Source: Cohnella thailandensis
GTDB lineage: Bacteria > Bacillota > Bacilli > Paenibacillales > Paenibacillaceae
DNA length: 64,000 bases
Assembly (NCBI RefSeq): GCF_014212135.1
Contig: NZ_JACJVQ010000019.1
Span: 434,001 to 498,000, forward strand
Direction: 5' to 3'
Position numbers and translations under genes: made by a program. Under the pieces are notes generated by a model that searched no databases, had not been told where the DNA came from, and worked only from the letters and a program-made list of their open reading frames with translations. The stretch's first letter is position 1; every line of letters begins with the position of its first letter. Shown here in pieces: positions 43,296 to 51,083 of the stretch.

Positions 43296-44026
43296 ATAAG
43301 CAGAGCCGACCGGTATCGGATCGCCGATTTACCCGCCGCACGCTGTTGGCCGCGCTCATGATCCTTGTCGTCATTCCGGCAACGATCCTGTTCGGCATCT
43401 TCGTTCTGGACGACCGGAAATATTACTTCGTCAGCCTGCTCATTATCCTGTACACGATGGTCCCGTTCGCTCTGGTGTACGAGAGTCGGAAGCCTCAGGC
43501 GAGAGAGCTCATCGTCATCGCCGTGCTTGCCGCCATCGCCGTCGCCGGGAGAGCCGCGTTCTTCATGCTTCCGCAGTTCAAGCCCGTCGTGGCGATCGTC
43601 ATTATCGCGGGCGTCAGCTTCGGAGCGGAAGCCGGCTTTCTCGTCGGGGCGACCGCCGGCTTCGTCTCGAACTTCTTCTTCGGCCAAGGGCCGTGGACTC
43701 CGTGGCAGATGTTCTGCTTCGGCATCATCGGCTTCATTGCCGGCTTGCTGTATCGCAAGGGATGGCTGGGAAGATCTCGACTCTCGCTGTGCGTATTCGG
43801 AGGATTAACGACATTAATCATATATGGAGGCATCATCAATATCGGCTCGGTAATGATGTTCACTCCAAAGCTTAGTTGGCCGACGCTCATGGCGACCTAC
43901 GCGACGGGCTTCTGGTTCGATCTCGTGCATGCGGTCGCGACCGTGGTCTTCTTGTTCTTCCTCTCTCGGCCCATGATCGAGAAGCTGGATCGAATCAAGA
44001 CCAAATACGGGCTCATTGAGCCGTAA
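43277..44026 (+). CDS. ECF transporter S component, probable corrinoid binder
   Basis: A 249-residue membrane protein with about seven hydrophobic segments, of which the last six resemble the S-component core. The AVAGRAAF...QFKP region near residues 90-110 and GAEAGFLVGATAGFVSNFFFGQGPWTPWQM near 115-145 (written here only as its ends, GAEAGFLVG and GPWTPWQM) are typical of ECF S proteins. It would bind the vitamin in the membrane. Cobalamin as substrate is inferred from the riboswitch and the DUF4430 neighbours, by analogy with CbrT-type systems. The ATG has AGGAGG ten bases upstream and overlaps the ATPase end by 19 bases. Confidence 0.88.
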   Translation: MPDKPMNKQSRPVSDRRFTRRTLLAALMILVVIPATILFGIFVLDDRKYYFVSLLIILYTMVPFALVYESRKPQARELIVIAVLAAIAVAGRAAFFMLPQFKPVVAIVIIAGVSFGAEAGFLVGATAGFVSNFFFGQGPWTPWQMFCFGIIGFIAGLLYRKGWLGRSRLSLCVFGGLTTLIIYGGIINIGSVMMFTPKLSWPTLMATYATGFWFDLVHAVATVVFLFFLSRPMIEKLDRIKTKYGLIEP

Positions 44027-44082
44027 GCGATTTTCCCATATGGCATTATCAAATTCAAATATAGCTGAAAGGGAGTTAGACA

Positions 44083-45390
44083 ATGAAATTCAAGAAAAAG
44101 GCAGGCTGGCTGTTATCGACGGCCTTGATCGCAATCGGAGTAACGTCGAATGTAGGAGGGGCAAGCGCCGCAACCTCCTCAACGGGCGGATCCGCGCTCG
44201 GCGAAGTAACGCTGTCCGTCGAGAAATTCACGATCGGACAAGGCTATTTTTTGGAGCCGATCCAGGTTCCGTTCTACAAGGATGAGAACGGGGCGGACCT
44301 CCTGCTTCGGGTGCTTGGGGAAGACAACATGAAGTACCAAGGCACGGCGGAGAGCAACTTCTACATGACCTCGCTCAAGGACTCGACGGTCGAAGCGAAG
44401 ATTCCGGCTTATATCCTGTCCCATATGGAGGCGGAGCCAACCGCCAGGGAGAGCGGCGACGAGTGGCTCGGCGAGCTGGATTATTCGAAGGAAGCCGGCT
44501 GGATGTCCGTAATCAACAACGTTCCGCCGGATGTCGGTCCTTCGGACTACCGCCCGCAAGACGGAGATGTCATCCGTTATCAGTTCACCGTATCCGGCTA
44601 TGGCAGCGACTTCACGACGAGCCAATGGGCGGAAGGCTATATCGACTTCGCCGACAAGGACGATCTGACGGCTCTGGTCGCCTCGATCAACAGCTCGGCG
44701 GACAAAGCGGACAAGCTGCAGCAAGCCGACTTCAAGGCTGCCTACGACAACGCTTATACCGTTCTGAAGAATCTGGAGAGCACGCAGGAAAGCGTCGATT
44801 CGGCGTACGATCGCTTGGCGCAGTTGGTCGATTGGAAGAAGCGATTCGCGGATGCCGGGACGATCTCGAGCTGGGCTGTCAACGCTGTCGAGACGGCAGT
44901 GGCCAAGGGCTACCTTCAAGGCAGCGAAGGCAAATTGAATCCGAAGGCGACGATCACGAGAGCGGAGTTCGCGAAGCTGCTCGTCAACGTTCTCGGGCTG
45001 GATCTGTCGACGTCGACGAGCAGCAGCTTCAAGGACGTTACCCGGGAGAAATGGTATTTCGCTTATGTGAACACGGCTAGCGAAGCCGGATTCATCAGCG
45101 GCTACAACGGCTTTTTCCAACCGAATGAATCGATCACCCGCGAACAGATGGCTTCGATCCTGGTCAAGGCATTGGGCGTCGCAAGCTCGTCCGGATTCGT
45201 AACCGTCAAGGACGCCGCTAAGATCTCCGCATGGGCGAAGTCCGACGTCGAGAAGGCGATCGCCGCCCAACTCATGCAAGGGCAGGATAATTCGTTCGAT
45301 CCGCAAGGCCGCGTGACTCGCGAGATGGCGACGGTCGTGGCGCTGCGCGCTTACGACTATCGAATCGGCCACCCGGCGGTCGCCGCATAA
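44083..45390 (+). CDS. SLH-anchored DUF4430 surface protein
   Basis: A 435-residue exported protein: signal peptide about 1-30, a divergent DUF4430-like module about 35-190 closely matching the first module of the 1497-residue protein (shared LSVEKFTIGQGY-type opening, NNVPPDVG, SQWA ... IDFADKDDLT), and SLH repeats about 255-430. It is a paralogue with the alpha/alpha barrels missing. Sixth and last gene of the B12-regulated operon; AAAGGGAG lies before the ATG. Probably a second surface binder or docking protein. The duplicated module suggests recent expansion within the locus. Confidence 0.88.
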   Translation: MKFKKKAGWLLSTALIAIGVTSNVGGASAATSSTGGSALGEVTLSVEKFTIGQGYFLEPIQVPFYKDENGADLLLRVLGEDNMKYQGTAESNFYMTSLKDSTVEAKIPAYILSHMEAEPTARESGDEWLGELDYSKEAGWMSVINNVPPDVGPSDYRPQDGDVIRYQFTVSGYGSDFTTSQWAEGYIDFADKDDLTALVASINSSADKADKLQQADFKAAYDNAYTVLKNLESTQESVDSAYDRLAQLVDWKKRFADAGTISSWAVNAVETAVAKGYLQGSEGKLNPKATITRAEFAKLLVNVLGLDLSTSTSSSFKDVTREKWYFAYVNTASEAGFISGYNGFFQPNESITREQMASILVKALGVASSSGFVTVKDAAKISAWAKSDVEKAIAAQLMQGQDNSFDPQGRVTREMATVVALRAYDYRIGHPAVAA

Positions 45391-45434
45391 GAGCAGATTT
45401 CTCCCTTCGCATTCCGCTTCTGACGAATAGGGGT

Positions 45435-45463
45435 TTGCCTTGGAATATTCGATCCTGTACGAT
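45435..45463 (+). promoter_or_regulatory. Promoter of selD-mnmH
   Basis: TTGCCT (45435-45440), a 17-bp spacer and TACGAT (45458-45463), 27 bp before the selD start. Confidence 0.6.
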
Positions 45464-45489
45464 TAGAGAATGGCCTAAGTTTAGAGAGG

Positions 45490-46551
45490 ATGAGTACCCA
45501 GATGGATTCGAACGAACAAGTGAAGTTAACCTCCTATTCGAGCAAGGGCGGCTGCGGCTGCAAGATAGGGCCGGCGGATTTGAGCCAGGTTCTCCGGAAC
45601 CTCCCGCCGTCCGAGCCGAACCCGAACCTCCTCGTCGGGCTCGATACGAGCGACGATGCGGGCGTTTATCGGCTGAACGACGAGCTGGCGCTCGTTCAAA
45701 CGGTGGATTTCTTTACCCCGATCGTCGATAATCCGTACGATTTCGGTCAGATCGCGGCAGCAAATGCCATCAGCGATATCTATGCGATGGGCGGCAAGCC
45801 TTTAACGGTGTTAAATATCGTCGCTTTTCCAATATCCACGCTTGACAAGAAAATCCTAGCGGACATTCTTCGCGGAGCGGGAGACAAGGTTCGCGAAGCG
45901 GGAGCTACCTTGGTCGGCGGGCATTCCATCGACGACAAGGAGCCCAAGTTCGGGCTCGCGGTCACCGGCCTGGTGAATCCGAATCGCGTCCGCACCAATG
46001 CGGGCGCCAAGCCCGGGGATAAGCTGATCCTGACCAAGCCGATCGGGGTCGGCATCCTGACGACTTCCGTCAAGAAGGATCAGCTAACCCAAGATGAGAT
46101 CGAACGAATGACCCATGTCATGGCCGCCTTGAACAAGACAGCCGCGGAGATTATGGAATCTTATCCCGTCAACGCGTGCACCGACGTCACCGGGTTCGGC
46201 CTGATCGGCCACTCGCTGGAGATGGCGAAGGGGAGCGGAGCCGGCCTAATTATCCGTCACGGCGAGGTGCCCAAGCTGCCGCGCATTCGCGAGCTTGCGG
46301 AGAACGGGTTCGTTCCGGGCGGCACGAAGAACAACTTCAACCATGTGAAGGACGACGTCGACTTCCCGGAAGAGCTGGATCAGATCGATCGTTGGATTCT
46401 CTGCGACGCGGTCACTTCGGGCGGGCTGCTCATCTCCGTGGAGGCGGACGCTTCCGAACGGCTGCTCTCGGAATTGCTCGATGCGGGCGTGGAAGCGAGC
46501 CTTATCGGCGAAGTTTCTTCCGAGCACCCGGGCCGAATCCGAGTGGTTTGA
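45490..46551 (+). CDS. selD: Selenide, water dikinase (selenophosphate synthetase)
   Basis: A 353-residue enzyme making selenophosphate from selenide and ATP. The catalytic GGCGCK motif is at residues 20-25: C22 corresponds to the catalytic Cys17 and K25 to Lys20 of the E. coli enzyme, so this is the cysteine form, not selenocysteine. Mg-ATP aspartates are in LDTSDDAGVY and VQTVDFF; GGHS and CTDVTGFGLIGH follow. It is in an operon with mnmH, 21 bases downstream, so selenium here goes at least to tRNA 2-selenouridine. Confidence 0.97.
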   Translation: MSTQMDSNEQVKLTSYSSKGGCGCKIGPADLSQVLRNLPPSEPNPNLLVGLDTSDDAGVYRLNDELALVQTVDFFTPIVDNPYDFGQIAAANAISDIYAMGGKPLTVLNIVAFPISTLDKKILADILRGAGDKVREAGATLVGGHSIDDKEPKFGLAVTGLVNPNRVRTNAGAKPGDKLILTKPIGVGILTTSVKKDQLTQDEIERMTHVMAALNKTAAEIMESYPVNACTDVTGFGLIGHSLEMAKGSGAGLIIRHGEVPKLPRIRELAENGFVPGGTKNNFNHVKDDVDFPEELDQIDRWILCDAVTSGGLLISVEADASERLLSELLDAGVEASLIGEVSSEHPGRIRVV

Positions 46552-46572
46552 CGTGTGGGAAGGGATTCGCTT

Positions 46573-47607
46573 ATGTTCCAAGACATTACGATCGACGAAT
46601 GGGCTTCGCTGCGGCAGGCCAAAGAAATGACGACCATAGACGTCCGGTCTCCGGGAGAATTCGAGGAATCGACGATTCCGGACAGCGTCAACGTCCCGTT
46701 CTTCAATAATGAAGAGAGGGCAGAGATCGGAACATTGTACAAGCAAGTCGGCGTGCAAGCGGCGAAGGAACGGGGGCTGGAGGTCATCTCCGCCAAGCTT
46801 CCGTCCCTCATCCGCGAGATAGGAGCCATTCCCGGCAAGAAGAGCGTCTTCTGCTGGAGGGGCGGAATGCGCAGCCGCACGACGGCTACTCTGCTGTCCT
46901 TGATGGATATTCACGTCTACCGGTTGACGGGCGGTTACCGGGCTTACCGGAACTGGGTTCTGGACAATCTCGCGACGATGACCATCGAGCCTCCCGCTTT
47001 CGTTCTGAACGGGCTCACCGGATCGGGCAAGACGAAAGTCCTGAACGCTCTGGCCTCGCGCGGGCACGCCGTTCTGGACCTGGAAGGAATGGCCGGCCAT
47101 CGCGGCTCCATCTTCGGCGAGATCGGTCGCAAGGCGAACAACCAGAAGATGTTCGACGCGTTGCTCTTCGAGCAGCTGCTTCGTTATCGGCAAGCGCCGT
47201 CACTGTTGTTCGAAGCCGAGGGCAAACGAATCGGCAGGATCGTCCAGCCGGAGGTGCTGATCCGCAAGAGGGAGGAAGCGAAGGAGATTTGGCTCGAGCT
47301 TCCGCTCGAGGTCCGGGTTAGCAATCTGCTCGAGGACTATCGGCCTTGGGCGCATAAAGAGCAAATCATGAGCGCGTTCCGGGTCATCAAGTCCCAGATT
47401 CATACGCCGATTGCGGCCGAGATCGAAACTTGTCTCCGGAATGAGAAATACGAGCGGGCGGCGGAACTGCTGCTGTTGTATTATTACGACCCTAGGTACC
47501 AACACAGCTCCGGTCAGCATGCGACCGGCAGGGAAACGGTCCTTCATGCCAGCTCGGTGGAGGATGCGACCCGGCAGGTGGAGGAGTTATTGAAGTCCGG
47601 TTCGTAA
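46573..47607 (+). CDS. mnmH: tRNA 2-selenouridine synthase
   Basis: A 344-residue enzyme (SelU/YbbB) that converts wobble 2-thiouridine to 2-selenouridine through a geranylated intermediate, using selenophosphate. The rhodanese domain (about residues 1-130) has the catalytic Cys94 in FCWRGGMRS. The P-loop domain has GLTGSGKT at 147-154. The ATG at 46573 has GGAAGGGA nine bases upstream. It follows selD closely and is probably cotranscribed. No SelA, SelB or tRNA-Sec is in the window. Confidence 0.96.
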   Translation: MFQDITIDEWASLRQAKEMTTIDVRSPGEFEESTIPDSVNVPFFNNEERAEIGTLYKQVGVQAAKERGLEVISAKLPSLIREIGAIPGKKSVFCWRGGMRSRTTATLLSLMDIHVYRLTGGYRAYRNWVLDNLATMTIEPPAFVLNGLTGSGKTKVLNALASRGHAVLDLEGMAGHRGSIFGEIGRKANNQKMFDALLFEQLLRYRQAPSLLFEAEGKRIGRIVQPEVLIRKREEAKEIWLELPLEVRVSNLLEDYRPWAHKEQIMSAFRVIKSQIHTPIAAEIETCLRNEKYERAAELLLLYYYDPRYQHSSGQHATGRETVLHASSVEDATRQVEELLKSGS

Positions 47608-47641
47608 ACCGGCGTTATCGGACGATTATTGGGTTTACTAT

Positions 47642-47677
47642 GCGGTTTCCGTTTTCCTCGCGGGAACCGCTCTTTCT
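47642..47677 (+). terminator. Terminator after mnmH
   Basis: GCGGTTTCC (47642-47650) pairs with GGGAACCGC (47662-47670) with one wobble, followed by TCTTTCT. Confidence 0.7.
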
Positions 47678-47784
47678 AAATTTATGAATGAAACGTATAC
47701 CAAGCATGGTCCATATACACACTTATGCTGTACATACCAAAATCAGACAAGTGCAGCAACATTCAGGAGGTTGTCCGTAAAGCA

Positions 47785-48804
47785 ATGGCAGAAGCATCGT
47801 CCGTCCCCGATCCATCGAATTCATTTTTCTCCCTGATCCGCAAAGGCAACGTATCTTCCGGAACGGCGGCAATAGGCAATACGCTGCTCGCGATCGTCAA
47901 GGGAATTGCCGCGGCTTTGACCGGCAGCGGCGCCATGTTCGCTTCCACGATGCATTCCATCGCGGATGCCGTTAATCAGCTGTTCGTCTTCGTTGGCAGC
48001 GTCATGGCGGAGAAGAGGCCGACCCGAAGATTCCCGACCGGCTTCGGCCGCGTGATCAATATCTTTTGCATGGTAGCCGTTATCGTCGTCACGATCATGG
48101 CGTACGAGACGATCCATGAAGGCATTCACCTGCTGAATCACCCCTCGGAGGCTTCCGGCTTCTGGCTGAACCTCATCGTCCTTCTGCTTGCATTAGGCGT
48201 CGATGGATTCGTTCTGATAAAAGCGATGAAGGAGATCCGACACGAGGCCGCGGTAGAAGCGAAAGGACTAGCCTTGCTTCCGGCCGCATTCCGCAACGTA
48301 GGCCGCGCGGCTCCGCCGACCCGCCTCGTATTTTACGAGGATTTGGTCGCGACCCTGGGAGCGTTGTTCGCCTTGATCGCCGTCGTGATCACCTCGTTGA
48401 CGGCTTTCCACCAGATCGACGGCATCTCCTCGATCCTCATCGGAATTCTGATGGTGTTCGTCGCGTTCCGAGTAGGCTACGACAATATGGTCGGCCTGAT
48501 CGGCGTCGCCGCTCCTCGGGAAGTGGAGGAGAAGGTGGCCGATCTGATCTTCTCGAATCCGGACGTGGTGGATATCAATAAGCTGCGGATCATGCAAGAA
48601 GGCCGATACTATCACGTAGAGGGCATGATCGAACTGAGAAAAGGATTGTCGCTGGCGGATGCGGACGATATCAAGTTCAGCGTTAGAGACCGTCTGCTTC
48701 AAGATTCTTCGATCTCGGACGTGAACTTAGGCATCATCGAAGACAACGGGGTCAAGGACTGGGTACCGGAGGAAGATCATCTGGTCAAGCCGACCGACAA
48801 TTAA
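47785..48804 (+). CDS. Cation diffusion facilitator family transporter
   Basis: A 339-residue CDF protein: six membrane helices (about residues 25-240) and a C-terminal cytoplasmic domain. Metal-site motifs are MHSIADA in helix 2 (His and Asp spaced as in the family) and YEDLVATLGA in helix 5. It exports a divalent cation, probably Zn, Mn or Co, in exchange for protons; which one cannot be told. The ATG at 47785 is 14 bases after AGGAGG, a long spacing; the in-frame ATG at 47725 has no ribosome binding site. Ends at a bidirectional terminator shared with the HAD gene. Confidence 0.9.
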   Translation: MAEASSVPDPSNSFFSLIRKGNVSSGTAAIGNTLLAIVKGIAAALTGSGAMFASTMHSIADAVNQLFVFVGSVMAEKRPTRRFPTGFGRVINIFCMVAVIVVTIMAYETIHEGIHLLNHPSEASGFWLNLIVLLLALGVDGFVLIKAMKEIRHEAAVEAKGLALLPAAFRNVGRAAPPTRLVFYEDLVATLGALFALIAVVITSLTAFHQIDGISSILIGILMVFVAFRVGYDNMVGLIGVAAPREVEEKVADLIFSNPDVVDINKLRIMQEGRYYHVEGMIELRKGLSLADADDIKFSVRDRLLQDSSISDVNLGIIEDNGVKDWVPEEDHLVKPTDN

Positions 48805-48818
48805 TATATTCGCAAAAA

Positions 48819-48852
48819 GAAGGAACCTGTGCGTCAGACGCCAGGTTCCTTC
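48819..48852. terminator. Bidirectional terminator between CDF and HAD genes
   Basis: GAAGGAACCTG (48819-48829) pairs perfectly with CAGGTTCCTTC (48842-48852), with A-run and T-run like flanks. The HAD stop codon is inside it. Confidence 0.85.
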
Positions 48853-49583
48853 TCGCTAACCAGGTATCGTTCGATGGCGGGAGGGACTTCCGAGAGATCC
48901 GTCAGCGTCAGGAAGGCGCCTTGGGGAGCCGCATCGATCGGGATCATGTTGAACATCCATTCCTGATCCCGCTTCATGTAGATCGCGTTCAATCCGCATT
49001 CCAAGGCGGGAACGACGTCCGTCCGGATCGAATTGCCTATCATCCAGGTCCGCCCTTGCTCGAAGGAGCCTTCCGTCAGAATCTCCTTCAGCGCATCCGT
49101 GTTCTTGTGCATGCGAACGTAGATTCGATCTTCGAAATACCGTTCCAACTGAAGGCGTTCGATCTTCCGCCTCTGAATGACGGGATCTCCGCCCGTGTAT
49201 AGATGCAGATCGTGACCGCTGTCGCGCAGAAAGCTCAGCGTCTCTTCCATATGGGGGTAAGGCTCCACCTCATGCTCGTAAACGCTGATGCCAAGATCCC
49301 ATAACAGCTTCTGTTCGGCGGAATCCTGATCTCGACCGTACAGCTCGCTGAAGTAACGATAGGTGTCGAGGAACGATTGCGGGAAGTGCTCGCTTTGGAA
49401 TCCCAGTACTTTGACCCCGGCGATGTCGATCTCGGTATGCTTATCCAAGATGGCCGCGCGGGATGGAGAGTCGGAGGAGAACCAATCCAGCATCGTGTCC
49501 GCGAATTGCTCCAGCGTCAGGTTGAAGTACTTGTTGCAGTAGATTAACGTATCGTCCAGATCGAACAAGAGAGTCTGCTTCAT
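48834..49583 (-). CDS. HAD-superfamily hydrolase
   Basis: A 249-residue phosphatase-like protein. Motif I is FDLDDTL (nucleophile Asp8), motif II the Thr of LYTGGD near residue 134, motif III a Lys near 170 and motif IV GNSIRTDVVPALE near 185-197. A helical cap lies between motifs I and II. The ATG at 49583 has AAGGAG nine bases upstream; the frame is open 14 codons further up without one. Substrate unknown, typical for the family. Confidence 0.92.
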   Translation of the reverse strand: MKQTLLFDLDDTLIYCNKYFNLTLEQFADTMLDWFSSDSPSRAAILDKHTEIDIAGVKVLGFQSEHFPQSFLDTYRYFSELYGRDQDSAEQKLLWDLGISVYEHEVEPYPHMEETLSFLRDSGHDLHLYTGGDPVIQRRKIERLQLERYFEDRIYVRMHKNTDALKEILTEGSFEQGRTWMIGNSIRTDVVPALECGLNAIYMKRDQEWMFNMIPIDAAPQGAFLTLTDLSEVPPAIERYLVSEKEPGV

Positions 49584-49757
49584 CTTCCATGCTCCTTCAT
49601 TCCATTCCATGCCATGAATCAACAACGGTATCTACATTATGGCAATGAGGATAACGTTTGTAAATCCGATGAAAGTGGCAAAATGAAGGATAGCCCCGAT
49701 AAGGGGCGAAGGATCGACGACGATCGATCCATCCGGGCAGGAGGTGAAGGAAGCCGC

Positions 49758-49895
49758 ATGCCAAGAAACAGCAGCTCCAAAATCGACGATCAGCAGAACG
49801 CCTCGTCCATACGAGAAAAATCACGTTCGATTAGGCTGGACAAGATGTCCCGTTACCCGCCGAGTCTGAACAAGATCAACAAGAACCTGCCGTAA
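49758..49895 (+). CDS. Small basic protein of unknown function
   Basis: A 45-residue Ser/Lys/Arg-rich protein opening MPRNSSSKIDDQQNASS. Lacking a hydrophobic core, it is probably disordered. AGGAGGTGAAGGAAG precedes the ATG. The same frame is open to 49614, but the upstream part overlaps the HAD gene start region and lacks a site. A compact hairpin follows the stop. Small spore-associated proteins of Bacilli can look like this, but no family is recognised. Confidence 0.5.
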   Translation: MPRNSSSKIDDQQNASSIREKSRSIRLDKMSRYPPSLNKINKNLP

Positions 49896-49934
49896 GGGCA
49901 GGCTGCGGCATGGCAGCCGCAGCCCGTTGCCTTA
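49896..49934. terminator. Hairpin between the small protein gene and the SOS gene
   Basis: GGCTGCGGC (49901-49909) pairs perfectly with GCCGCAGCC (49916-49924), with outer AGGGCA/TGCCTT pairing. It lies between convergent genes. Confidence 0.65.
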
Positions 49935-49959
49935 CCGATAGAAAAGCATGAATGCCTTG

Positions 49960-50190
49960 TTAGGCGTACTTAGCGCGCTTGGCGTTCAAATCGCGCCGTA
50001 TGAAGGCGATTCGTTGCCGCACATAGAAGTCGTAGCTGCCCCCGCGAAGCTCGCGGGGGTTTATCGTGTGCCCGGTGTCATTATCCACAATGATAAGCTT
50101 CCCGTCGGCGTAAAACTTGAACGTAAGATCTTGAGACGGGCGGCTTCCTATCGAAGGCTCCATATAACGGAAATGTTCGCAGTTAACCAT
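49960..50190 (-). CDS. 76-residue protein of unknown function, predicted SOS gene
   Basis: A small soluble protein opening MVNCEHFRYMEPSIGSRPSQ, with a strand-rich middle (DLTFKFYADGKLIIVDNDTG) and a basic C-terminus (KRAKYA). No family is recognised. The ATG at 50190 has AGGAGAGGTGG upstream. Its promoter contains a perfect Bacillus-type LexA box between the -35 and -10 and a second LexA-like palindrome near the transcript start, so it is probably DNA-damage inducible. It has no LysM or membrane segment, unlike the YneA division inhibitor. Confidence 0.75.
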   Translation of the reverse strand: MVNCEHFRYMEPSIGSRPSQDLTFKFYADGKLIIVDNDTGHTINPRELRGGSYDFYVRQRIAFIRRDLNAKRAKYA

Positions 50191-50221
50191 CCCTGATCCA
50201 CCTCTCCTGGCAGATGATATG

Positions 50222-50271
50222 AGAACAATTGTTCTTGTTCTCATTATAGCAAACATTTGTTCGTATGGAAA
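50222..50271 (-). promoter_or_regulatory. LexA boxes and promoter of the 76-residue gene
   Basis: Reading the minus strand: TTTCCA (50266-50271), the SOS box CGAACAAATGTTTG (50250-50263), TATAAT (50243-50248), and a second palindrome AGAACAATTGTTCT (50222-50235). The first box matches the B. subtilis consensus CGAACRNRYGTTYG at every position and fills the promoter spacer. Confidence 0.85.
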
Positions 50272-50354
50272 GGTGTTCCGGAATACAATAAACTATATTT
50301 ATCTCGAAAAATCACGAAATTCTATCCGTCATTCAGAAGGAGCACCTATTATCG

Positions 50355-51083
50355 ATGATTACGATAGCTGGCTTGACCCGCAAGCTTCCCCAAGGCAAAG
50401 TCGTGCTGAAGGACATTCGCGGCCAACTGGAGCCCGGGGCGTTTATCGCCGTAGTCGGACCTAGCGGAAGCGGGAAGTCGACTCTTCTTAAATGCTTGGC
50501 TCTGAAGGAGCCGTGGTCCCAAGGGGAATATCTGTTCGACGGCCAGAATCTGCTCAAGGGCGGCGTGATCGCCAAGTGGAAGGCGCGCCGCAAGATCGCG
50601 TATCTGGAGCAGAAACCGATTCTGTACGAGAAAAAAACCGCGCTCAAAAACGTTCTGATCGGAGCGATCGGCCAGGTGCCGTGGTTCCGCAGGGTGACGG
50701 GCATGGTGCGCAACGACGATTATATGGGCGCGATGGAGACGCTGGAGTCCGTCGGCTTGATCGACAGGGCCCACCAGCACGCCGAGAAGCTGAGCGGCGG
50801 CGAACGCCAGCGCGTCGCGATCGCCAGAGCGATCGCGCACGGCGCCGAGCTGCTGTTCGCGGACGAGCCGGTATCGGGTCTAGATCCGCATTCGCAAGAG
50901 GATATCATGGAGAGACTAAAGAAGATCTGCAAGGAGAACCGGACGACCGTCGTCGTCGCCATGCACCGCTTGGAGCTGGCGGAGAAGTTCGCCGACGAGA
51001 TCTGGGGTCTGAAGGACGGCCAGATCGAGCTCAAGGTGAGAGGCCGCAGATTGACCGGCGCCGAGAAGGTCAGGCTTTCGTGA
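50355..51083 (+). CDS. ABC ATPase, phosphonate-transporter (PhnC)-like
   Basis: A 242-residue nucleotide-binding domain: Walker A GPSGSGKST (about residues 35-43), signature KLSGGERQR, Walker B LLFADEPVSGLDP, switch His in VVAMHRLE. Sequence type and the loop around RRVTGMVRNDDY resemble PhnC. No permease or binding protein is adjacent, so it is an orphan motor or serves subunits elsewhere. The ATG at 50355 has AGAAGGAG upstream; its stop overlaps the GTG of the GNAT gene. It is divergent from the SOS gene, whose LexA boxes could also affect it. Confidence 0.88.
   Translation: MITIAGLTRKLPQGKVVLKDIRGQLEPGAFIAVVGPSGSGKSTLLKCLALKEPWSQGEYLFDGQNLLKGGVIAKWKARRKIAYLEQKPILYEKKTALKNVLIGAIGQVPWFRRVTGMVRNDDYMGAMETLESVGLIDRAHQHAEKLSGGERQRVAIARAIAHGAELLFADEPVSGLDPHSQEDIMERLKKICKENRTTVVVAMHRLELAEKFADEIWGLKDGQIELKVRGRRLTGAEKVRLS

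Noticed and set aside
49948..50196. 82-codon plus-strand frame opposite the SOS gene
   Set aside because: No ribosome binding site; the minus-strand frame has one plus a promoter with LexA boxes.
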